Notes: a model not told the origin generated them from the sequence alone. 64,000 nt of DNA from Bulleidia extructa W1219 (GCF_000177375.1 NZ_ADFR01000002.1:248001-312000); one strand, 5' to 3'. Counted from the first letter of the stretch, positions 1-7,675 are shown. Translations and numbers: made by a program.

Positions 1-64
1 TTTATATCCACCATCTATATTTATACATTCAATTGTTTAAAATGATTCATATCAAAATTTCAAA

Positions 65-119
65 AGTCGTTTTATAGTATTCTAAATACGACTACTATAT
101 AATGAGAACAGTTAGGAGG
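65..119 (+). promoter_or_regulatory. promoter and RBS of the first operon
   Basis: A perfect -10 hexamer TATAAT lies at 98-103 and a strong Shine-Dalgarno (GGAGGT, about 115-120) precedes the ATG at 124. The inverted pair AGTCGT (65-70) / ACGACT (88-93) lies in and upstream of the -10/-35 spacer and could be an operator. No good -35 is visible, which fits an activated or repressed promoter. Confidence 0.5.
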
Positions 120-123
120 TTAT

Positions 124-1050
124 ATGCCAAATCAAAAAGTATGTGATTTCGATTTACGCGAAGGCGGTATCTTCCACAATCGATTAGAAAAATTATCGGA
201 TGGGCATTATATTTGTAAGCACTGCAAAGAAATTATTAAAGGATATGGCTTGCCCATTAAGTTTGATATCTTTCAAATGTTAGTGACAGCTCAACCAAAT
301 ATGGTAGATACCGTCATGGATACCTATTTGAAACATCACAATCCTGAGGAAGTCATTGCAACCCATTATCCATTACCAAGCATCGCATTGCACCATGGGG
401 AACACTGTATTAATGCACTATCCGCTTCACAAGTGGTTCCGGAATCACAAATTCCTACAACAGAAGCAGTAAAATCTATTTCTGAAATTGATAAAGAAGC
501 CATCTCCAATATCCCAAATGCGGATGGCAGAGTGGGTAGTCAACAAGTCAAGGGGATGTTATTTGAAACCGAAGCAGCGATTTATTTCTTAAGTGATCAT
601 TATGTTAATGTTCATCGCCTTGGTTATGTAAAACGCAATCAAGAACACACCGATCGTGTTGAAATTGAAACACCCACCAAAAAATTCACTTATAAAATAA
701 AACACGCTGATTTATTTTTCTTAAGAGAACGCTTTTTCCAGAAAGTGAATAATGTTATCAATCATAAAGACAATAAATTGATCTTTATTAATAATGATAA
801 TCAATACACTGTCACTCCCGGAATTTATGATGTTCCCAAAAATCTTCGTCCTGGTGAATATAGTGTCAAAGCCATTCGAGATGCCGGGCTTCATGTGAAA
901 GATATCCATGGTCGTGTGACAGATTATTATGAATCCGAAAGTTCCATTGTTCTTCCCGAAGGTGGAATTCTTGAAGTCACTGGTGAATATCAATTAGAAT
1001 GGGTTGCCGGTTTAGGAAAATCGACCACAAAGAAAGAAAAAGAGGTCTAA
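124..1050 (+). CDS. hypothetical protein with CxxC motif, first gene of ECF-S operon
   Basis: A 308-aa soluble protein without signal peptide or membrane segments; I do not recognise its N-terminal part. One CxxC motif (CKHCKEI, about residue 31) suggests a half zinc ribbon. The C-terminal 90 residues have the 'xPGxY.. PGEYxVKA ... VLPEGGxLEVTGE' rhythm of small beta-sandwich domains found in many uncharacterised Firmicute proteins. The start follows a canonical Shine-Dalgarno. The stop lies 5 nt before the downstream ECF S-component gene, so the two are probably cotranscribed and translationally coupled. No function can be assigned. Confidence 0.8.
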   Translation: MPNQKVCDFDLREGGIFHNRLEKLSDGHYICKHCKEIIKGYGLPIKFDIFQMLVTAQPNMVDTVMDTYLKHHNPEEVIATHYPLPSIALHHGEHCINALSASQVVPESQIPTTEAVKSISEIDKEAISNIPNADGRVGSQQVKGMLFETEAAIYFLSDHYVNVHRLGYVKRNQEHTDRVEIETPTKKFTYKIKHADLFFLRERFFQKVNNVINHKDNKLIFINNDNQYTVTPGIYDVPKNLRPGEYSVKAIRDAGLHVKDIHGRVTDYYESESSIVLPEGGILEVTGEYQLEWVAGLGKSTTKKEKEV

Positions 1051-1055
1051 CTGCA

Positions 1056-1559
1056 ATGAACACCAAACGTTTGACATTAATGGCTTTAATGATGGCCTTA
1101 GTGATTGTTCTATCCTCTTTCAGCCTACCGGTTCCTGGTGGTCACTTGTATTTAAATGATGTGGTGATTGTCTTAGCCTCTTTACTCTTTAGCCCTACAG
1201 AGGCGATGTTAGTTTGTGGATTTGGAGCTTTCTTAGGAGATTTTTTCTTTTATCCGGCTCCCATGTTTGTTTCATTAGTGACACATGGCTTACAAGGTTA
1301 TATGATTTCCTATTTAGCTCATTCTGATGGTCGACTGATTTCTAAAAAACGCAGCTTATTCGCTACTTGTATAGGCGCTTTGATCATGGTTTTAGGATAC
1401 ACTTTAGGGAGAGCTTTCGTTTATTCAACCTTAAAAACGTCTATCATTAAACTTCCATTTGAAATTTTACAAGCTTCTTTCGGAGTTGTCTTTGGTTATT
1501 TCTTACGCTATCGTATCGTTTTAAAACAAATAGAAGAAATAGTGAATGAATCACTCTAA
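1056..1559 (+). CDS. ECF transporter S component, copy 1
   Basis: A 167-aa integral membrane protein with about five or six hydrophobic helices, matching the ECF-type S component family: the substrate-binding subunit that works with a shared EcfA/A'/T energy-coupling module encoded elsewhere. The ATG at 1056 is preferred over upstream in-frame codons because the product then starts exactly like its downstream paralogue (MNTKRLTLMALMMALVIVLS) and its upstream bases (GAGGTCTAACTGCA) match those of copy 2. Substrate is unknown; the following chorismate mutase gene hints at an aromatic or cofactor precursor, which is inference. It shares a nearly identical 200-nt central segment with copy 2. Confidence 0.85.
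   Translation: MNTKRLTLMALMMALVIVLSSFSLPVPGGHLYLNDVVIVLASLLFSPTEAMLVCGFGAFLGDFFFYPAPMFVSLVTHGLQGYMISYLAHSDGRLISKKRSLFATCIGALIMVLGYTLGRAFVYSTLKTSIIKLPFEILQASFGVVFGYFLRYRIVLKQIEEIVNESL
1260..1459 (+). repeat. near-identical segment shared with 1885-2084
   Basis: This 200-nt segment differs from 1885-2084 at only one position (A1302 versus G1927); 1303-1459 is identical to 1928-2084 over 157 nt. The flanking parts of the same two genes carry many synonymous differences. Such a mosaic is the signature of recent gene conversion between tandem paralogues. Confidence 0.85.
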
Positions 1560-1680
1560 CAAAGAAATTCCCTCTATTATCATTTTTAAAATTTACAATA
1601 TCCCAAAGATTTTCTTTAGATACCGATTAAACTGAATTCACAGTTTCATAAAAACCACAAAAAAGAGAGGTCTAACTGCA

Positions 1681-2172
1681 ATGAATACCAAACGTTTGAC
1701 ATTAATGGCTTTAATGATGGCCTTGGTGATTGTTCTATCATCTTTCAGCCTGACGGTTCCCGGTGGTCACTTATATTTGAATGATGTAGTGATTGTCTTA
1801 GCCGCCTTATTATTCAATCCAAAAGATGCCTTGTTAGTTTGTGGACTTGGTGCCTTCTTAGGAGATTTTTTCTTTTATCCAACCCCCATGTTTGTTTCAT
1901 TAGTGACACATGGCTTACAAGGTTATGTGATTTCCTATTTAGCTCATTCTGATGGTCGACTGATTTCTAAAAAACGCAGCTTATTCGCTACTTGTATAGG
2001 CGCTTTGATCATGGTTTTAGGATACACTTTAGGGAGAGCTTTCGTTTATTCAACCTTAAAAACGTCTATCATTAAACTTCCATTCCAAATCTTACAAGCT
2101 TCTGTCGGGGTCATGTTTGGTTATTTCTTACGGTATCATACCGTTCCAAAACAAGTAGAGGAAATTTTATGA
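1681..2172 (+). CDS. ECF transporter S component, copy 2
   Basis: A 163-aa tandem paralogue of the preceding gene with the same start and hydrophobic helices; it diverges mainly in the first 65 residues and at the C-terminus, where copy 1 has a short extra tail. As an S component it would bind a small vitamin-like or metabolite substrate in the membrane and associate with a common ECF module. It is separated from copy 1 by 121 nt without an obvious gene, and the repeat unit extends about 30 nt upstream of the ATG. Its stop overlaps the next start (ATGA at 2169), so it is translationally coupled to the chorismate mutase. Confidence 0.85.
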   Translation: MNTKRLTLMALMMALVIVLSSFSLTVPGGHLYLNDVVIVLAALLFNPKDALLVCGLGAFLGDFFFYPTPMFVSLVTHGLQGYVISYLAHSDGRLISKKRSLFATCIGALIMVLGYTLGRAFVYSTLKTSIIKLPFQILQASVGVMFGYFLRYHTVPKQVEEIL

Positions 2173-2435
2173 ACGAATTAGAACAAATCCGCTTACAAAT
2201 TGACCACATTGATCAGCAGATGGCTTCCCTTTTTGAACAAAGAATGAAAGTTGTTCAGCAAGTTGTTTCTTATAAAAAACAACATAACTTACCCATTCTC
2301 GATATTTCACGCGAAAAAGACATCCTTCAAAAAAACAGTGCTTATCTCAAAGACAGCACTTTTCTCTCTTATTATAAAACTTGGCTTAAAAAAACCATTG
2401 AGATTTCTAAACAATACCAGCAAGATCTACTTTAA
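2169..2435 (+). CDS. chorismate mutase, AroQ type
   Basis: An 88-aa all-helical protein of the AroQ class, catalysing chorismate to prephenate in phenylalanine and tyrosine synthesis. The active-site pattern of the E. coli-type mutase is visible with a constant offset of three: R8, R25, K36, D45, R48 and E49 (known family residues R11, R28, K39, D48, R51, E52). It is a stand-alone monofunctional domain. The start overlaps the S-component stop by 4 nt. Its stop codon overlaps the stop codon of the convergent CDF gene within the sequence TTAA (2432-2435), leaving no room for a terminator between them. Confidence 0.85.
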   Translation: MNELEQIRLQIDHIDQQMASLFEQRMKVVQQVVSYKKQHNLPILDISREKDILQKNSAYLKDSTFLSYYKTWLKKTIEISKQYQQDLL

Positions 2436-3535
2436 TCTGTTGTATCTGGATCTATTGTTAAATCAATAGCGTAACCCGGATACTCTTTTTTTATCCATTC
2501 TTTCAAATCCATTTGTTTCTGATTAAGAGATTTTACTTCAAAAGGAACCACAATATCAAAACGAATCCGTTTATTTTCTTGATCCACCAAGAAACCATGC
2601 ACTTGTTTGACAAAACCCGTTTGTAAACAATGATGACTAATTCTATTTCGCATTTCATTCACGACTTCAGAACGAGAATTTCTAGCATAAATACCCACTG
2701 CCGATAAAGTCACTCCCGTTTCTTGATAAACTTGTTTCATCACTTTTCTAGACAATTGATCGATTTGAGAGGCTGAAGTCGTATCTTCTACTTCCACATG
2801 CAAAGAACCGATCCAACGATTTGGTCCATAATCATTAATAAATAAATCATAAACTCCACACACATTCGGAACACGTTTGGCCGCTTTGATAACAGCCCCT
2901 GTTAAAGAAGACGAAATTCTTTCTCCTAAGATTCGGGATAATGTTTCACTTAATACATCATAACCACTTTTCAGAATAAATACCGCAATGATCACCGAGA
3001 CAAATTTATCAATTTCCAACCGAAACCACAAAGAACTGACTGCCGAAATCAAAGTGGCTAACGATAATATAGAATCATTTTTAGCATCCTGACCGGAATT
3101 TTTTAATGATGGCGAATCTAACTGAACTCCTATTTTTTGAACATAATTCCCTAAAAACACTTTAACTAAAATAGCCACCAGGACAATCAAAACAGACCAC
3201 CAAGAATACTTCGCTTGACTTGGATATATCCAAAGTTTTATCGCTTCCATCATAGACTGAATCCCTACATATAGAATGATAAAAGCCACAACCAAAGCCG
3301 CAATATATTCATAACGGCCATGACCATATGGGTGTTCTTTATCCGCCGTTTTTTTTGATAAACTCGTCCCGCCAATGGTAATAATAGAAGATAAAGCATC
3401 ACTCAAATTATTCACAGCGTCTAAAATAATTGAAAGAGAATTCGCCATAAGACCGATGCTCATCTTAAAAAACACCAAAAATAAATTGGTCATAATCGCT
3501 ATCATACTGGTTTGAATGATTTTCTTTTCTCTCAT
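2432..3535 (-). CDS. cation diffusion facilitator (CDF) metal exporter
   Basis: A 367-aa CDF-family membrane transporter that exports divalent metal (Zn, Mn, Fe or Co) in exchange for protons. Six hydrophobic helices occupy about the first 220 residues. The metal-site acidic residues are seen in helix 2 (LDAVNNLSDAL) and helix 5 (GQDAKNDSILS), and the family signature YGHGRYEY follows helix 2. The cytoplasmic C-terminal domain of about 150 residues is longer than in minimal CDFs. Only a weak Shine-Dalgarno is present; a -10-like TAATAT sits 6 nt before the ATG, so the mRNA may be leaderless. Metal specificity cannot be read from sequence. Confidence 0.9.
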   Translation of the reverse strand: MREKKIIQTSMIAIMTNLFLVFFKMSIGLMANSLSIILDAVNNLSDALSSIITIGGTSLSKKTADKEHPYGHGRYEYIAALVVAFIILYVGIQSMMEAIKLWIYPSQAKYSWWSVLIVLVAILVKVFLGNYVQKIGVQLDSPSLKNSGQDAKNDSILSLATLISAVSSLWFRLEIDKFVSVIIAVFILKSGYDVLSETLSRILGERISSSLTGAVIKAAKRVPNVCGVYDLFINDYGPNRWIGSLHVEVEDTTSASQIDQLSRKVMKQVYQETGVTLSAVGIYARNSRSEVVNEMRNRISHHCLQTGFVKQVHGFLVDQENKRIRFDIVVPFEVKSLNQKQMDLKEWIKKEYPGYAIDLTIDPDTTD

Positions 3536-3589
3536 AGCTCTATATTAAAACGCCTTTCTTTCTTAAAACAAGTCCCATGTTTCATTTAA

Positions 3590-3612
3590 AAAAGCTGTTT
3601 TACACAGCTTTT
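3590..3612 (-). terminator. terminator of marR-type gene
   Basis: Stem AAAAGCTGT / ACAGCTTTT with a 5-nt loop, followed on the minus strand by a T run. It overlaps the stop codon of the MarR gene and separates it from the CDF gene. Confidence 0.75.
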
Positions 3613-4045
3613 AGAATTCCTCTAAGATTTGGTAAAGAAGATCATATAAACCTTTGGCTTCATCCATAGGAAAAGAAACACAAGAAGACACTCTATGCGG
3701 AATATCCACACATTTTTCTCTCATATCCCGTCCTTTTTTTGTCAATTCAATGATGACAACACGTTCATCTTTTTTTGAACGAGTTCTGGTAACCCAGTTT
3801 CTTTCTTCCATTTTCTTTAACAACGGTGTAATCGTACCACTATCCAGATATAATTTTTCACACAAATCTCCTACTGTCAGATGATCTTGTTCCCACAATA
3901 CCAAGAACACAATATATTGTGTATATGTCATTCCTAAAGGCTTTAGAAATGGTGTATACATACCTGTAATTTTTCTGGCTGCCGAGTATAGCGGAAAGCA
4001 AATTTGATTTTCTAATTTTAATCCTTCGTATTTATCTGTGCCCAT
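3611..4045 (-). CDS. MarR-family regulator, OhrR-like
   Basis: A 144-aa winged-helix regulator. The body matches the MarR family: dimerisation helices, 'YTQYIVFLVLWE' (about 41-52), recognition helix 'LDSGTITPLLKKME' and wing 'RSKKDERVVIIELT'. The N-terminal 'LENQICFPLYSAAR' has a cysteine (C16) at the position of the peroxide-sensing cysteine of OhrR, so it probably senses organic hydroperoxides or hypochlorite through Cys oxidation. No ohr gene is adjacent; the target may be itself or the divergent asnA. The start has a good Shine-Dalgarno (AAGGAG). Function is a family-level assignment. Confidence 0.85.
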   Translation of the reverse strand: MGTDKYEGLKLENQICFPLYSAARKITGMYTPFLKPLGMTYTQYIVFLVLWEQDHLTVGDLCEKLYLDSGTITPLLKKMEERNWVTRTRSKKDERVVIIELTKKGRDMREKCVDIPHRVSSCVSFPMDEAKGLYDLLYQILEEF

Positions 4046-4225
4046 ATATCTTACTCCTTCTGGTCTTTACTTCGTTTTAAAAAACGGAGAGAACGATTTA
4101 TTTTCTTCCTATTTCTTATAAACTGATTTCTATTTATTTGGCAAACGATAACCACAATTCAGTGTAATCTTAAAAAGTTTTTCTAGCAAGAGAAAATGAT
4201 TATTGAAGATAATAATATAACACAC

Positions 4226-4246
4226 TTTTGATCAAAACGATCAAAA
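4226..4246. promoter_or_regulatory. inverted repeat between marR-type gene and asnA
   Basis: Perfect arms TTTTGATC (4226-4233) and GATCAAAA (4239-4246) with a 5-nt spacer lie in the 312-nt divergent intergenic region. This is the right size for a MarR/OhrR dimer site. The rest of the region shows no gene; I looked for a T-box leader for asnA and found no T-box sequence. Confidence 0.4.
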
Positions 4247-4357
4247 TATTTACAAAGCCATTGAAATTTCTTTCAAAACGAACAAGAACATGATCGATTC
4301 CTTTATTGCTATCAGAGTGATTCTTCCTTACAATAAGAAAAATGAAAGGAGTGATCC

Positions 4358-5353
4358 ATGTCTCACTATCAACCTACTTTATCCGTTCGCCAAACACAAA
4401 AAGCCATTAAATTCATTCGCGATACTTTTCAATACGAATTTGGCAAAGTCATGCATTTAGAAAGAATATCCGCTCCTTTATTTGTATCGACAGAATCGGG
4501 TTTAAATGATCATTTAAGCGGTATTGAAAGACCGGTTTCTTTTAAGGCTTTAAAGGTCAAAAATACCACCTTGGAAGTTGTCCAATCCTTAGCCAAATGG
4601 AAACGATTTGCATTAAAAAAATATGGTTTTCAAAATGGAGAAGGTTTATACACCAATATGAACGCTATTCGAAGGGATGAAATACCAGATGCCACACACT
4701 CTTTCTATGTCGATCAATGGGATTGGGAAAGAGCTATTCCAAAAGAAAACCGTTGTAAAGACTATCTTGAAGAAACGGTTCGTTCTATTTTTAAAGTAAT
4801 TAAGCATATGGAACATGAGGTTTGGTATAAATATCCTCAAGCTGTTTGCCCTTTAGCAAATGAAGTTCATTTTCTTGATTCCCAAGAGTTGTTCGATTTA
4901 TACCCTAACTTATCCGCCAAAGAAAGGGAAAAAGAAATCACTCGTCGGTATGGCTGTGTATTCATTGAGCGAATTGGTGACACACTGAAAGGTTCAAATG
5001 AACCGCATGATCAAAGAGCCGCTGACTACGATGATTGGCAATTAAATGGTGATCTGTTTTTCTGGTTACCACAATTAGAACAAGCTCTTGAATTAAGTTC
5101 TATGGGAATCCGGGTCGATGAGCATTCTCTTTTATCACAATGCGAGAGCTCTCATTGTTGTGAAAAATTAAAAATGCCTTACCACCAAATGATACTCCAT
5201 CAAGAATTACCCTACTCCATCGGTGGTGGAATCGGTCAATCCAGATTATGTATGTTGCTATTGAATAAAGCCCATATCGGAGAAGTACAAGCTTCTTATT
5301 GGCCAGAAGAAATTTTAAAGGAATGCGACCGTCAAAACATACCCTTATTGTAA
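4358..5353 (+). CDS. asnA: aspartate--ammonia ligase AsnA
   Basis: A 331-aa enzyme, almost exactly the length of E. coli AsnA, making asparagine from aspartate, ammonia and ATP through an aspartyl-adenylate; the fold is that of class II aminoacyl-tRNA synthetases. Diagnostic stretches are 'TQKAIKFIRDTFQ' near the N-terminus, 'GIERPVSFKAL', 'SFYVDQWDWE' and the C-terminal class II motif 3-like 'LPYSIGGGIGQSRLCMLLL'. It is a single-gene unit with a strong Shine-Dalgarno (AAAGGAG). Assignment is secure. Confidence 0.97.
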   Translation: MSHYQPTLSVRQTQKAIKFIRDTFQYEFGKVMHLERISAPLFVSTESGLNDHLSGIERPVSFKALKVKNTTLEVVQSLAKWKRFALKKYGFQNGEGLYTNMNAIRRDEIPDATHSFYVDQWDWERAIPKENRCKDYLEETVRSIFKVIKHMEHEVWYKYPQAVCPLANEVHFLDSQELFDLYPNLSAKEREKEITRRYGCVFIERIGDTLKGSNEPHDQRAADYDDWQLNGDLFFWLPQLEQALELSSMGIRVDEHSLLSQCESSHCCEKLKMPYHQMILHQELPYSIGGGIGQSRLCMLLLNKAHIGEVQASYWPEEILKECDRQNIPLL

Positions 5354-5412
5354 AAAGATTGATTTTATACAGAATTATACAAAAAAATAAAGGGATTTTG
5401 GGGTGTTTCTAA

Positions 5413-5427
5413 TTGTAAACGCTATCA
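5413..5427 (+). promoter_or_regulatory. full-consensus cre (CcpA) site
   Basis: TTGTAAACGCTATCA matches the cre consensus WTGNAARCGNWWWCA at all 15 positions. It lies in the 328-nt gap after asnA, directly before a 21-nt palindrome (5440-5460). TTGTAA could itself be a -35, with TGTAAA at 5437-5442 as a weak -10, so CcpA would repress a short transcript running to the terminator at 5638-5668. Confidence 0.6.
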
Positions 5428-5439
5428 TAATAGGACTGT

Positions 5440-5460
5440 AAAGATAAGTAACTTATCTTT
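5440..5460. repeat. 21-nt palindrome after cre site
   Basis: Arms AAAGATAAGT (5440-5449) and ACTTATCTTT (5451-5460) pair perfectly around a single A. There is no clean T run after it, so it is more likely an operator or a 5' RNA hairpin than an asnA terminator. A second hairpin, CCAAAAAA (5490-5497) / TTTTTTGG (5518-5525), follows. No ORF of note exists between 5354 and 5681. Confidence 0.6.
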
Positions 5461-5637
5461 CGACTTACTTTTCAAAAATGATTTATTTACCAAAAAAATC
5501 TCCTTTTCCCTTTTTGGTTTTTTGGAAAGTACAGAAAAGTTGAGAATCATACCTTAAATCCAAGTGACTACATGACTGTCCCCCTTTATAGCTATTAACT
5601 AAATTTAGTATCTTTCTCAATTTTTAAAACTAAGAAA

Positions 5638-5668
5638 AAGAAGGTAGAACCCCTCTATCTTCTTTTTT
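5638..5668. terminator. bidirectional terminator
   Basis: Stem AAGAAGGTAGA / TCTATCTTCTT (one G-T pair) around a 5-nt loop, with T runs on both strands. It would end the leftward small-protein operon and any rightward transcript from the cre region. Confidence 0.75.
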
Positions 5669-5681
5669 ACATGGAAAAAGA

Positions 5682-5894
5682 TTACGACTCTTTTCTTTTG
5701 TTTCCAGTCATTAGATTATATTTTCGTAAATAAATAAGCACTAACACCAACAGAATCACTTCTATACCATCCATGATTTGAAATGGCTGAATTACCTCAC
5801 AAAACACCAATGGATTGATAAATTTGCGACATAAATCAGCAATCATAATAATGACTAAGATACGTCCGATTGGATAGATGACTTTATCATTCAT
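5682..5894 (-). CDS. small two-helix membrane protein
   Basis: A 70-aa hydrophobic protein with two predicted membrane helices (about residues 6-22 and 39-55) and a basic C-terminus. I do not recognise the family. The ATG at 5894 is preferred to a GTG three codons upstream because the Shine-Dalgarno AGGTGA sits at proper distance from the ATG and would overlap the GTG. The upstream 24-codon ORF ends inside this Shine-Dalgarno, which suggests translational coupling. Confidence 0.6.
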   Translation of the reverse strand: MNDKVIYPIGRILVIIMIADLCRKFINPLVFCEVIQPFQIMDGIEVILLVLVLIYLRKYNLMTGNKRKES

Positions 5895-5899
5895 AATGA

Positions 5900-5974
5900 T
5901 CACCTGAAAGCACCATTCATATAATTGTATAGATAACTTATCCCAAAAATAACCGCAAATATCTTTTTCAACAT
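5900..5974 (-). CDS. 24-aa hydrophobic small ORF
   Basis: A 24-codon ORF starting ATGTTGAAAAAG after a strong GGGAGG Shine-Dalgarno (5979-5984). The peptide begins MLKKIFAVIFGISYLY, a single hydrophobic helix with a basic start, and its TGA stop overlaps the Shine-Dalgarno of the next gene. It could be a leader peptide, a small membrane protein or a toxin-like peptide. The ribosome-binding site and coupling are the only evidence. Confidence 0.45.
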   Translation of the reverse strand: MLKKIFAVIFGISYLYNYMNGAFR

Positions 5975-6244
5975 AAATCCTCCCTTATTTATCATTTATA
6001 AAAAAGAAAAGACACTTAAACTAAATTCCGGTTTTATACCTTGCAACAGATACAATTGCGTGCTCCTTTTCCTATTCCGCAACCCAAGTATAAGATAGAT
6101 ATCCAAATATATAAACCCTTACATATTGTATATTCGCTTCCTCTTTCTTAAAGTTATGAAGTTAAGAGGTCTTTAACAATCATTAAAATTAGCGAGGATT
6201 ACCTTCTTTATCCATACTCCTTCATTTTTAAATATTTGCAAATA

Positions 6245-6279
6245 ACTATATTGCATAACAATATAGTATGCGATATAAT
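6245..6279 (+). promoter_or_regulatory. promoter with palindromic operator for padR-type gene
   Basis: A -35 TTGCAT (6251-6256), 17-nt spacer and perfect TATAAT (6274-6279) form a good promoter. The perfect inverted repeat ACTATATTG (6245-6253) / CAATATAGT (6259-6267) covers the -35 and part of the spacer, as expected for PadR autorepression. The roughly 320 nt upstream back to 5975 hold no other feature I can support. Confidence 0.65.
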
Positions 6280-6297
6280 ATTCTAAAGGAGGTAATT

Positions 6298-6600
6298 ATG
6301 GATGCACAATTTAAAAAAGGAGTTTTAGAATTATGTGTTTTATCCAAGCTCGTTGATGATGATAAATATGGCTATGAATTAACCGAAGACATTTCTCAAG
6401 AGCTATCTATTACTGCCGGTACTTTATATCTTATTTTAAAAAGATTGAAAGATAACGGCTATGTGCAAACTTATTTAAAAGAGTCCAACAGCGGCCCGGC
6501 ACGAAAATATTATCATATCACTCAAGCAGGTTTATCCTATCAACAAGAACAAAAGAACGAATGGTTATCCTTCGTTAAGAAAGTGAGAAATTTATTATGA
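6298..6600 (+). CDS. PadR-family transcriptional regulator
   Basis: A 100-aa winged-helix regulator of the PadR family: 'KGVLELCVLSKL' opening helix, 'DDKYGYELTEDI', the recognition helix 'ITAGTLYLILKRLKDNGYV' and the wing 'PARKYYHITQAG'. The ATG at 6298 is chosen because it has the Shine-Dalgarno AAAGGAGG and lies downstream of the promoter; an in-frame ATG at 6268 falls inside the promoter. It overlaps the next gene by 4 nt (ATGA). PadR plus HAAS-domain protein is a known two-gene arrangement in Firmicutes, in which PadR senses cell-envelope-active compounds. Confidence 0.92.
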   Translation: MDAQFKKGVLELCVLSKLVDDDKYGYELTEDISQELSITAGTLYLILKRLKDNGYVQTYLKESNSGPARKYYHITQAGLSYQQEQKNEWLSFVKKVRNLL

Positions 6601-7631
6601 CCAAGCAAGAATACCTACAAGCCTTAAAAGATTACCTAAATGATTATCCTGTCGATGATCAAGTGGAAATTCTACAATCATTTGAAAATCATATTGACGA
6701 ATCTTTGAATCAAGGAAAAACAATGGATGAAATTGTAGAAGAACTCGGTAATATTGAAGATGTCTTTTTAGACCAACCAAAACTGGAACAAAAAAATACC
6801 GGTCTTTCAGAGTTCATTAAGTCTGCTTTAGAAAAAGCAACACCTTTCCTAAATAACATGAAATTCAATGTAGATTTCAATGAAAAACCAATCTTGGAGG
6901 ATAGTGATTCCTTCCCTTGTTCGAATGAAACCGAGGTGGTTATCATAGGAGATCATCTTGATGTTTGTATAAAACAGGGAGAAAACGCTTCTTATTCCTA
7001 TGAAGGTTATCCTCTTTCTTTGTCAAAAGAACAACCCACCTTTTCCAAAGAATTCCATCATAACCAAGTCCATTTTCATTCCAAACACGGTCATGGTATT
7101 CTCAAAATCACTTTACCCTCTAACATTCACCGTTTAGATATCCAAACAAACTCCGGTGATATTCATTTTTCTGAAACGACCCTAGACACTCTTCAAATTA
7201 TCTCTAAAGCAGGGGATGTGGATATCAATAGTATCACGGCTGTCAACACTTATATGAAAGTCTCTGCAGGCGATCTAGATATTTCCCAACACACCGGAAA
7301 CTTAGAATTAGATTCTTTAGCAGGAGATGTCCATGTCAGTCAAAGTCAAGGTTCCTTACTAAAAATCGATTTTAAAGCAGGGGATATCCACATTTCCGGT
7401 GATTATCCAAAAGGGATCATCCATGGGACTGCAGGTGATATTGATGTTGATTTATCTCGCATTGAATCATTTGAAATCAAAACCACTACCGGTGATATTC
7501 AAGTCAATTGTGATCGTCATGATTTTGAAATCCATGTCGACCATAAAATAGGGGATACCCATATCCCTAACTACCATGGATCCGGTCACTTATATATCAG
7601 TAATACCATAGGAGATATTGATATTGATTAA
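6597..7631 (+). CDS. HAAS domain / DUF4097 beta-repeat protein
   Basis: A 344-aa protein. Residues 1-65 form the helical HAAS (DUF1700-type) domain (TKQEYLQALKDYL ... ELGNIEDVF), which in this family pairs with PadR regulators. From about residue 105 it carries a DUF4097-type right-handed beta structure with a regular GD spacing (SGDIHF, AGDVDI, AGDLDI, AGDVHV, AGDIHI, AGDIDV, TGDIQV, IGDTHI, IGDIDI). There is no membrane segment, so it is probably cytoplasmic, unlike homologues with a transmembrane linker. It is cotranscribed with the padR-type gene, and the pair is likely an envelope-stress switch. The role is inferred. Confidence 0.85.
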   Translation: MTKQEYLQALKDYLNDYPVDDQVEILQSFENHIDESLNQGKTMDEIVEELGNIEDVFLDQPKLEQKNTGLSEFIKSALEKATPFLNNMKFNVDFNEKPILEDSDSFPCSNETEVVIIGDHLDVCIKQGENASYSYEGYPLSLSKEQPTFSKEFHHNQVHFHSKHGHGILKITLPSNIHRLDIQTNSGDIHFSETTLDTLQIISKAGDVDINSITAVNTYMKVSAGDLDISQHTGNLELDSLAGDVHVSQSQGSLLKIDFKAGDIHISGDYPKGIIHGTAGDIDVDLSRIESFEIKTTTGDIQVNCDRHDFEIHVDHKIGDTHIPNYHGSGHLYISNTIGDIDID

Positions 7632-7635
7632 TCAA

Positions 7636-7664
7636 AAAAGGGAGTCCTACTGGAATTCCCTTTT
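7636..7664. terminator. bidirectional terminator
   Basis: GGGA and TCC arms pair with GGA and TCCC within 7640-7660, flanked by A and T runs. It serves the padR operon and the convergent small-protein gene. Confidence 0.65.
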
Positions 7665-7675
7665 CAATGACAACA

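Noticed and set aside
4046-4357. Possible T-box leader for asnA
   Set aside because: No T-box sequence, specifier stem or terminator/antiterminator could be found.
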